DNA of 64,000 nt, from the NCBI GenBank assembly GCA_020650975.1, contig JAIPMN010007390.1, forward strand, positions 1-64,000. Reading direction: 5' to 3'. Source of the stretch: Apostichopus californicus (lineage: Eukaryota; Echinodermata; Holothuroidea; Aspidochirotida; Stichopodidae). Position 1 is the stretch's first letter. Each line of letters starts with the position of its first letter. Shown here piece by piece: positions 1-64,000 of this stretch. Made by a program: the position numbers and the translations under genes. Under the pieces are notes generated by a model. The model worked only from the letters and a program-made list of their open reading frames with translations, did no database searches and was not told where the DNA came from.

Positions 1-483
1 AATATCATGGAATAGTGGGGAACTCCCAATTTATGTTTGTGTACGGATTACAAGTTTAATCCACGTGCGAACGTGTTAATCTAATATCGTACGTCGAGTA
101 TGAATGAAGAATGGTGTGGGTTGCTTTTTTGAAAGGTTTGTGCTTTTCTTTTTGGAAGTGTATGTTAAAAAACAAAGGCCCTAATATATCGTGTTTTTTT
201 TTTAAATTTTTTTTATAAACGTGCGTGTAAGAGTATGTACATAGCCTAGGCTATGCATATTGAATGTATGACATTGACAGTCTCGTAACTAAGTGCTTTG
301 AACCGTAGATGAAAGTTGAGGAAAATACCGGTTGTAGTTACGATACCGGTATTCATGTTGCAACACTACCGGTTGTGTGAAATCCGACTACCGCACAACG
401 CTAGAAGAAAAAGGAAAAGATGAAATCTTAGAAAACCCAAAACCAAAAAATTGTTGGACGTTGTAGTCTTGGAGACGACCTAC

Positions 484-1075
484 CGGGGGGATTCCACGAG
501 ACCGAAGGTCCGCGAGACCGAATTTCCGCGAACATATGGTCTGGGAGACCGATGGTCTATGCATGGTCCATCGATGGGCGTAACTAGACTTTTTCATTAT
601 TCATTAGAGGGGCTTCAGAGCGGGTCAAAGAGATTGACAAGGGGGCAACATTGTTTAAAATAGGGTATCGCTATATCTAATTATTAAGTTATATTGTATC
701 CTCATATTTCATTTGGGGCAGCAGGGGGCGGAGGTGGGAGGAGCGAGAATTTTGAGAGCGGGGGCTTTCGACCCTTGCAACCCCCCCTCTGATTACGCCA
801 CTGGTGGAGGCGTAGTATCAATGCAAGCCGTCCCAGTCCCATTGCGTATAAGTCACTGGTATCCGCTATGAAAAGAAATGGCTGTAAATTCTTTGTATTT
901 ACGCGCTTAATCAACGTATATAATATATAATATTACCGGTAGTAATATTTGTATTACCACTATTATAGGCCTTGTAATTGTTCCGGTCTCGCGAACATTC
1001 GGTCTCGCGGACCTTTTTTAATTTCGGTCTCGCGGACCTTCGGTCTCGCGGACCTTTGGTCTCGTGGGCTGTAAC
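484..1075. mobile_element. 592-bp non-autonomous DNA element with 8-bp target duplication
   Basis: Flanked by CGACCTAC at 476-483 and 1076-1083. The subterminal regions are inverted copies of CCACGAGACC and of a 16-bp unit GGTCCGCGAGACCGAA, repeated two to three times at each end. An empty copy of the same target is present at 1290-1310, which proves the insertion. No coding capacity. The 8-bp duplication fits hAT-like or similar families; the family is not certain. Confidence 0.8.
720..803. mobile_element. Possible hAT-type element end
   Basis: GATTACGCCACTGG at its right side is the inverse of CAGTGGCGTAATC, a common hAT-type terminus. No matching left end or target duplication was found, so it is probably a fragment inside the 484-1075 element. 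Confidence 0.35.
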
Positions 1076-1238
1076 CGACCTACTATGAAGCAGATTTTCC
1101 CCCTTTTTTCAAATGTTTGAGAAAGTTGAAAGATTTTTTCATTTCCATGTTTCTAACTTTCTACTAAATATAACAATACATTCTCTACTAATAATTAATA
1201 ATAATAAAAATATCAGAGGGAATATATAGGAAAAAAAT

Positions 1239-1406
1239 GAAATCTTAGAAAACAGAAAACCAAAAAAGTGTTGGACGTTGTAGTCTTGGAGACGACCTAC
1301 CATGAAGCAGATTTCCCCTATTTTTCAAATGTTTGAGAAAGTTGACAGATTTTTTCATATCCATGTTTCTAACTTTCTACTAAATATAACACAATACATT
1401 CTCTAC
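1239..1406. repeat. Second copy of the unit split by the 484-1075 insertion
   Basis: Matches 422-483 joined directly to 1076-1190 with few changes, including GTTGGACGTTGTAGTCTTGG and TTTCTAACTTTCTACTAAAT. It marks an older tandem duplication of about 170 bp that predates the insertion in the first copy. Confidence 0.8.
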
Positions 1407-2347
1407 ATGCTATGAAAATCACACATTGATGCTAGTACTGATGTACATGTAAAGAATGTGATTCAGTATAATGCTATTAGATATTAATGATAACATGTTA
1501 ATAGATCTCATGGGATCTAATGTAAAAATTATACCAGCCAGTGATAGCATCGACTTACATTTCACAGTATATGTAATTATTATGGCATTTTTATTCAGTG
1601 TGTCATAGTCACTACCATTGGTAAGGGGTGAAACAAATTTATGGTTTGACCCATGACAGCTGTTTGTGTAAGTTTCTGTTGTTTGTACAGTGGTATACCA
1701 TGTACCATATGGTGTTGTCTTCTAACAGTATTGGGTGCATGTGCATGGGTTACCAGCGTGCAGACATACTTTTCTTGAAACATTCTGTTTTTTTGTGTGG
1801 GTTCGTTGGACTTAAATTGCTATAGATGTTGTCATACTGGTATTTCAATGTGTGTTATTACAGGGTGTGGTGTTTTGATACTAGGAACTTCTTCCACAGC
1901 AGAAAAGACTAGAAAAGTAAAATAATAGATGGATGTGTCTATTGGAAAATCAAACAAGTGAATTGAGGTGAACTTGGCAACAGTGAGCAGTGAAAAGAAT
2001 AGAAACAAGTAGATTTAAAAGGCCGCAGCAGATAAACAGGATATTTGTTGTAGTAACCTTGAGTCTGTGTATATTTGTTATGGCTGCATGTGTTGATTGA
2101 CTGGTTTGCTTATATACATGTGTGTAATAACTATTTCCATTGAACCATTGAACCATAGCAGTATGATTGCATCTTCACTGTAATGTGCTCTATACTGCGT
2201 TAAGAATCAACTCTTCCTTAAACTAGCTTAACTGCAAGATCTTCATATGGAATGCATTTAAGTGCATCGGAGTGTACCAGATTTCAAAAGTGGGTGGGGA
2301 GGGGGTGGAAGCATTTAAGGTGGGGAAGCTCTAAATTTCTATTGACT

Positions 2348-2487
2348 GATTACCGAAGGTGGCAAGCTGTGTGTTTTTTTTCTGGGATTGATGGTGGTGT
2401 CTAACACTTCTGTTACACCTCACTCGAAACAAGGTCAGATTACCGGCATTTGACGTTTCTTTTTGCGCGAGTCTTCACACCCTTTAA
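2348..2487 (+). mobile_element. TTAA MITE family, copy 1 (right half only)
   Basis: Matches the last ~140 bases of the elements at 29710 and 35840, down to GCGCGAGTCTTCACACCCTT and TTAA. The left half is absent. Confidence 0.8.
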
Positions 2488-3096
2488 GGGGCAGAGTAGA
2501 ATGAATGATTTATAAGGCAGAGGGTGTGACTCCGGATTAACTTACCTGTCTCCCTTACCTAAGCACACCTACAGTATCTACCTAGCCTAATAACTGGTAA
2601 CATTCTTGCACTGCACCCCCCAATGACCCTATCTAAGGTCACTGACCTCCTTCCAAATCTACCATCCTAAAGCCTTTAACATGTGTTTTGTATTGGATTA
2701 TCCAAAACCCCTTTTTTTCACACAGGTCTGGTTTGTGGGTGGTCCTCCAGAAAATGCTTTGAAGTTTAGATGTCAACATTATGCATTCTGAAGCATATTT
2801 ATACTATAACTTAGGTCTTTAGTAATAACTAAGGTCTTATTGCATGGATATATTCTAACAAATTAATGCTCTTGAAGCTTTGTCTGAGGTTCAAAAGGGG
2901 AGCGGTAAAACCGGAGTAGTGGTCCAATTCTTCTCCGACTGAATTTAGAAATATCCCAACTGAACTGTCTCTCAGACTGACGATGGAAGGTGGGGGGGGG
3001 GGAGGGGGAAGGGGTTCCATGGAAGTTTGTGCAGGCAGTGGCCCTCCTGGTATCTCTATATTAACAAAGTTAACTCTCATTTTGTCTCTGTTCCAG

Positions 3097-47355
<44,259 letters not shown>

Positions 47356-47404
47356 AAAAAAAAAAAACCTGTCATGAAAACATCTTCAAGAGAATGGATT
47401 ACAA

Positions 47405-47410
47405 AATAAA
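47405..47410 (+). terminator. Proximal polyadenylation signal of ROS1
   Basis: AATAAA 50 bases after the ROS1 stop codon, on the coding strand. Confidence 0.45.
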
Positions 47411-48103
47411 GATTCTCCCCTCATTAGAACACACTTTGTTCATTCCAGATTTGGGTGCAATGCTTAGATGCATCGAAGTTGAAAAAAAATGTTGAGGTCG
47501 GAACTTGTAAATGAAAGAGATAAATAAATAGCATTACAAAAGTTTTTGTTGCTTTTGACAATTTTAGAAGTAATTATCTTGCGAATGCAACCAGAATCAT
47601 CCCTTGAATAAGATGTGTCTTTCACGGAAATGAAATTTTGGGGTTTTGAAATATTGAATTTTCCATAAGAATCAGATATTTTGAGCCCCAGTAGTCTTTT
47701 TAAGTGTTAGATCGTGTGGGTGGGTAAGGGATGGTGGGTGGGTGGGTGTGGGTTCCGGGATGACATCCAAGATGTAACTTGATGGTGGGAAGATTCTTGC
47801 ATAGATATCAATTTTATTTTTCTTCCACCAGTCCACACATACCAGGAAATAAAATATCAATATTGATTTATATCTATATATTTTAATGTAACCCATTTTT
47901 AAAACACATATTCTTTCATTTTCTTAACTATTATCATCTTTATGATTACAATGGTTTTTGTTTCTTTTTTGTATGGTCCCTCAAGACCTATTAAACCTTT
48001 CCACCTGTTCTAGTTTGTACATAAACGTTCATTTTTTTTTATTATTTTAAAACCCAGAGTTTATACCATAATTTTTTAGATATTTTTGTAATTTGGGATT
48101 TTC

Positions 48104-48109
48104 AATAAA
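48104..48109 (+). terminator. Distal polyadenylation signal of ROS1
   Basis: AATAAA inside TTCAATAAAACTTT, followed by GT/T-containing sequence typical of a downstream element. Confidence 0.45.
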
Positions 48110-48125
48110 ACTTTATAAAAGTGTC

Positions 48126-51100
48126 ATGTAATTACAGATTAAACTCAGCAAGAGGTATTTACAGTAATTTTTTTTTTGGTGAATTACACATCTTCTGAAC
48201 AAAATGGAATGTATGTTGTGTTGTGATGGTAATGATTGTTTTACAATGAAATTTTTTATTTAAAAACTGTTGAATTTTTGTAACTTCTTCTTTCTTGCTC
48301 AGCTTTAAAGACAATAGAACAATTAAGGCATGAATATTCATTTCTGGTATCTATGACTCAGTTGTAGCAACAAACATTTCTGCCAAATTTCAATGTTTTG
48401 TTTGTCTATTACCCTGCTTTTAAATTTGACTATTATTTTCAAAATGTGTCGTCCAAAGTGTGAAGATAATCTAACTTGTGTGATACTTTGTAACATGTAT
48501 GTTTCATATTTTATGGGTATAGTTATGTTGTATAAATTGTATCATTTAATTGTGATTAGGTTTGCCATTGATTACATCACAATTATTCAGTTGAATTAAA
48601 TTAAATTAGATTGAATTAGATTGATTTGAATTGGATCCCCTACATGCTGATGAACTGCTCTTTCTTTGGGGTTTGTAACCATGACTACTGCTACTTAGTT
48701 ACCAGTCTGTTGGTGTTGTTGCATAATAGTAGACGTGCATTGAAATCCATGCCGTTCGCATCGCTCTTTTTGCTTTTCTTATTAATCTATTATGTAACCT
48801 CTTGTGTGCATTATAAAATAGGGATATGTATATATCTTTTACTAGGGTACAATGTTGCAAATCTATGCTGATGGTGATGTAACATCTCCATGTGTTTTCT
48901 TACATTTGGATATTACATATTCAATCCATGAGTTTTTTTTTTGCACAGTCGAATGGGTAACATGAAGCATGTCCCATGCAGTCATTGTGACAGGTTTTGT
49001 AACTAGTGTTTTGTATTAAATCAGTTTGTGTGTATTCTTGAAATTGGGTTAATAATAGGAAATAACTTTCTGTACTTAGCATTAATTTTGGTGCAATGAG
49101 AGCTGGTAGGAAAGCGCTTTGCATTTTCAAGTGCTATCAGGTCGTATTTCATGGTAGGCCGTTTACAACACAGTGATGATGAACAAGGGTAATATTTCCT
49201 CTTAATATGATGTGCATATTGAAGTTTGTAAACTTGTGTAAAAATAGTACAACTCATTTTTCATACAGTACCCAGATATTAAAACAAGGAACCCCATTTG
49301 TCTGGTGACGTGAGGTACAAAGCATATAAGATAAAGCATCTGGGGTGACTTTGTTATATTTTGTTATGAAATTTTATATCTTAAAATGGGGTGTGGGGGA
49401 CGCACAGAGATATGACATGTCAAATTAATTATATCCATACATTGTGGGTCATGTTGTTTCTCAATTTTCATGAACAGTTGTCCATGATGAACTGAGGTTC
49501 TGGCCTCCTTGACAAGTTTTCCTGTTCAAGGATTGGACTATCTATTTGTTCTGGCTAATAAGGACATTAAATACAGTTGTTTATAGTATCTATATATTTA
49601 TATAAGTACAGCATAGTCTGCTACCTTGTTCCCCCCAGCCAATCGTTGAGAGAGGTTTAGAATGGGTGAGGTCCAAACCAAGAATTGGGGAAAGCATCAG
49701 GGTCATTTATCGGGTTTGCTTGGTGTATGAATAAACCCATCTGTGAGGAAATACTGCAAGAGAGAAAGGTGAAATCCCAGATTTCAAACAATCCCAAGTG
49801 TCAACTGTAGTAGAGAACAGCTGTACAACAGTTTTTATATCAAATTTGATTCATTCTGTATGAACGGATCAGGTGTGTCACACTGGTTTGTCTTTTAAAA
49901 TTTCCATTATCAAATTTGATTTTTTGATCGATCATTTTTTTACTTTTAATTTTTTTTTTAAATTTTTTTTTTATTTTATTGATTCAGAGTTTAATTAGCT
50001 GCCAAGGTTTTCATTGCATAATCAGTAAGTAAGAAATTGCCAACATGTTGTGTAGTACTACTATGTGAAAAGTGAATAGTACTATGAGAAAAGAAACTTT
50101 GTTGGTCCTAGAGCCGCACGTAGTCTGCTCTCTGTAAAACTTCATTACGTCTTCAAGATAATGGAGCATCTTTCTGGGTGCATGGTTAGAAAGTCGCAAC
50201 AATTAGTATGCTGCAGAAACATTAACAATTGATGGTGCTTTCTCAGCTTTGCCATGCGATGCCATTTGACTTAGATTTATACATGTATGTCATATCTCCA
50301 AAAGTTTTCTGCTAAAGGTGTTTTATTTGATGGAAAACTACTATTTATGCTGATTTGCCTCTACCCTGCCTAAAAATATGTTTTCTCAATCATCAGTCTA
50401 CTCTCAAGTCAATTTTTGTTTTCAAATTCTGAAAGAAAACATTGTGTGGTATTGTCAACTTTTTGTGTCTAAATTACTGCTTACTTTCAGAAATTTAGTA
50501 CATTTGTTGACAAACGGTTAGAAAAAGATCCTGCCAGTATAGAAACATTCAAGCCATCCAACTCATAAAGTTTTTGATTAATATTGCATTTGTATTCTAA
50601 TGTCAATGTTCATTTGGAACATAAACATTGATTTAATTTAGTCAGAGTTCACACTAGGTTAGCAAAGACATCTCATTCATAACCTCAAGATATTAGTTGC
50701 TGAATATTATACCACTCAGTAGAGTATAACAACTTTTCTATGAAATTGTCTGATTTTTTAAATCTTAAAATGATTCGGAATGTCGCTTAATTACAGGACA
50801 GCAATGTCTCAAAATTATTGAGAAAGTTTTGGATATTTTATTACATCGAAATGGGACATTGTTCAGGTATATTTTATGTTATGGATCATATTTTTATAAT
50901 TAGTTTGTTATTAAATGTTTGAATACAAATATTTTTTTTAATGTTTGGGTAGAGAATTTCTAAAACATGATAAAGGTATTCTAGATGGAATGTTTTGTTA
51001 TCCACCAATCAAATTTCATCAAAATTTCTAGTTGAATGTTGCCATATTTACGAGACCAGTTTTTACCCAAGGGCACAATGCTAGTGTTTATGTTGTAGAT

Positions 51101-52479
51101 AACTACTATTCTAGTTTATAAAAAAGTACTTAACACAAATATTTTATTATCATTGGTATTCAGGTGCCTTGTATTTAGTGCCTTTTTTTCATTTAATTCA
51201 TTAACAAAAACAATACAAGATTTATACTGACCAAAATGGGTTTTCTTTTTGGTTTTGTTTCTTTTATTTCTTCTCTTGCCCACTTCCTTTCCATTTCCTA
51301 GAGTCGCCGTATTTTATGTCAAATTTCGTCTATTCTTTTGTTCTCAAACTGAAGCAGCCAAAACAAAGCCAAGGATTTGTTTTTTTTGGCAAAGTATTAG
51401 AACTTTTAAAACTACTTTAAACTCCTGACATGATTTAAAATTATATAAATTTTACATCTTAAAAGAAGAAAAATAAAGGAACTTCCTGCATATATGGCAG
51501 ATAGATGGTTTTAGTCCAAACCTTTCCCAATAACATTGACACATGAACCAGTGCTAGAGTGCAAGAAAATAAAAACCACCATTAAATACCACTCCAGCAA
51601 CTCTCCGCCATGAACAGTTCCTGATTTATGCAGTGATTGTGTATCTACCTTAAACCCGACTTTGGGCGGTGGGGGAAGGGGAGGTGGAGGGAATTGTTCA
51701 TACAGGGGGCGGGTTAGAGATTTAGATATACAAACCTGCCTGGGATATACAAAATGTATGTCCCAGCAATATTGAACATTGTAAAGTTTTAAAGTATCAC
51801 CTCGCTTTCCCATCCCTGAGGCAAACTCGTTAATTTTTCACATACCGATTGTTTCAGTTGATTGAACTACTTTCATAAGATAATGACAACTTTTCCCCCC
51901 TGACTCAGTCAACGTATAAATCGGGACAATGAAAACAAAAGACTCAATCACCGATTGAGCTATAGCGCCCTCGATTTGGCAGAGCGGCTATTTAAAAATT
52001 AAACGTCCTCGCAATATGCATCAACGCGAAATCAGTATCCCCACTGGTAAGCTGCATCGGCTTTTAATACGAGATTTCTCGAATTTGAGATGCAACCATG
52101 AAGGAATTCTAGTGAAATGCAACATATAAATGATTTGAATTGTCTGTCTTACTTGCGTAGGTCCATTTTACAGTTGTAAATCACCTCGGATCGAGGTACT
52201 AGGCTTACTTTAGCCGCTAACGTACGTCGAGGCAGGCTAAATAATTTAGGCATAGCCTAAAAAAATTGAAGGCCATGACTACTGTAGGTCTAGATGTGCG
52301 AAATTAGTGTTATTCTGTCGGTCGCACACGACTTACTAACTGTAAACTTGGCATTTTACGTCTATTGGCTAAGGTGAAGTGTATCGCAAATGTGTGCATG
52401 CAAAATGCTTGAAAAGTTGGCCTAACTTTAGAACCCGTACCATATGAATGGGAAAGCTTAATTCGAATCGGCAGAATAA
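48126..52479. other. Intergenic region, nothing recognised
   Basis: AT-rich sequence between ROS1 and POLQ with T-runs (about 49935-49980) and short open frames on both strands that show no codon pattern or familiar motif. A G/C-tract near 51650-51715 may be a decayed transposon end. A CpG-containing stretch near 51950-52250 could hold the POLQ promoter. A donor-like GTAAGC at 52048 and an acceptor-like CAACAG near 53071 would allow a non-coding first exon, which is speculative. Confidence 0.4.
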
Positions 52480-52608
52480 GGTTAGGGGTTAGGAAGTAGG
52501 GTTAGGGAGTAGGGTTAGGGGTTAGGAATTAGGGTTAGGAAGTAGGGAATAGGGTTAGGGCGGTGGGTTAGGAAGTAGGGAATAGGGTTAGGGGTTAGGA
52601 AGTAGGGT
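52480..52608 (+). repeat. Interstitial telomere-like TTAGGG array
   Basis: About 130 bp made of TTAGGG, TTAGGGG, TTAGG-AAG and TAGGG-AA variants, with about six exact TTAGGG hexamers, G-rich strand on +. It lies about 570 bp before the POLQ start codon. TTAGGG is the usual animal telomere repeat, including in echinoderms and vertebrates. Confidence 0.85.
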
Positions 52609-53181
52609 CGAATGGTACGGATTCTAAATTAGTACCGAAAAGTTTCACAAAGATCGTGACAGATAATTTGGGTTTAATAACTAGCTTAGAAAACAGAATT
52701 TTGCATTAAGAAAATAGAATTTTGTGTTAAATTAGATAGTGGAAATGCTAGTTGCTCTTTACAAAATGGATTTCAGTGTTTTAGAAAGTGGAAAATAATT
52801 GTCCGTAGGCCTATGTATTGTCCATTCTACATATTGAAGTAATGCTTGCCTGTTGAGCTGTCTAATAAAAGTGTATTTCACAAATGAGGGAATAATTTAT
52901 TAAGTGCTAATATTGTTTTGCATAATACTATGACAAATGATCTAATTGCCTTCAGAACAGATAGACATACAAATTGTGAATTTTCACTCAATTATTCTGT
53001 ATAACATTTAGTAAGAATCTCTACAATTTCTAAACCATGTTAAGACTGATGAATTTTGATTAACATCAACAGGACTATAGATATTCCCTTCTCTGGTGTG
53101 AGATCATGCTGCTCGAAATAAAGACTGTACATAGTTCTGCAATTTAGTTGATGAGCCTGGAAGAAACCTCTTGAATGTAGA

Positions 53182-64000
<10,819 letters not shown>

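Larger units (their letters stand above)
1..2347. other. Upstream region, no exon recognised
   Basis: Should hold, or be downstream of, the first ROS1 exon(s) with the signal peptide. I found no ATG-led hydrophobic segment with a good donor. It contains a duplicated unit (422-483 plus 1076-1200, and again 1239-1406), an inserted element at 484-1075, and otherwise AT-rich sequence with short meaningless frames. Confidence 0.4.
47356..48125 (+). other. ROS1: ROS1 3' untranslated region (approximate end)
   Basis: Begins with an A-run after the stop. AATAAA signals lie at 47405, 47523, 47848 and 48104. The last is preceded by a T-rich stretch, so I set the end about 20 bases after it. Which signal is used cannot be decided from sequence alone. 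Confidence 0.5.

Overview
The window is animal genomic DNA: AT-rich, with long introns, spliced genes and many short transposons and minisatellites. It holds most of one gene and the 5' part of a second, both on the + strand, head to tail. The proteins and the repeat load suggest a marine invertebrate, possibly an echinoderm-like deuterostome. That placement is an inference; the gene identities are not.

Gene 1 (3097-47355) is the receptor tyrosine kinase ROS1 (sevenless family). I could chain 39 exons with fully consistent splice phases. They sum to 7368 coding bases (2455 residues plus stop), close to the 2347 residues of human ROS1. The order is a Cys-rich N-terminal piece, Fn3 1-2, propeller 1, Fn3 3, propeller 2, Fn3 4-5, propeller 3, Fn3 6-9, one transmembrane helix, the tyrosine kinase, and a long Pro/Ser-rich tail. 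The signal peptide exon(s) were not found.

Gene 2 (53182 to past the window end) is POLQ, DNA polymerase theta, the helicase-polymerase of theta-mediated end joining. Thirteen exons are visible: a long disordered acidic/Ser-rich N-terminus, the whole Ski2-like helicase core and most of the helical domains behind it. The polymerase domain lies beyond position 64000.

Between the genes (47356-53181) lie the ROS1 3' UTR with several AATAAA signals, about 4 kb of AT-rich sequence with nothing recognised, and a degenerate TTAGGG array about 600 bp before the POLQ start codon.

The introns are the accessory part. There are hAT-type non-autonomous elements with exact 8-bp target duplications, a TTAA-ended MITE family in three copies, a second MITE pair, a fold-back palindrome, a tRNA-derived SINE and about ten minisatellites. 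Two tandem duplications overlap real splice sites. One is an 82-bp unit repeated eight times that copies the end of the ROS1 catalytic-loop exon together with its 5' splice site. The other is a 169-bp duplication of a 3' splice site plus the first part of its exon. I saw no new enzymatic system; these splice-site duplications are the most unusual structures here.
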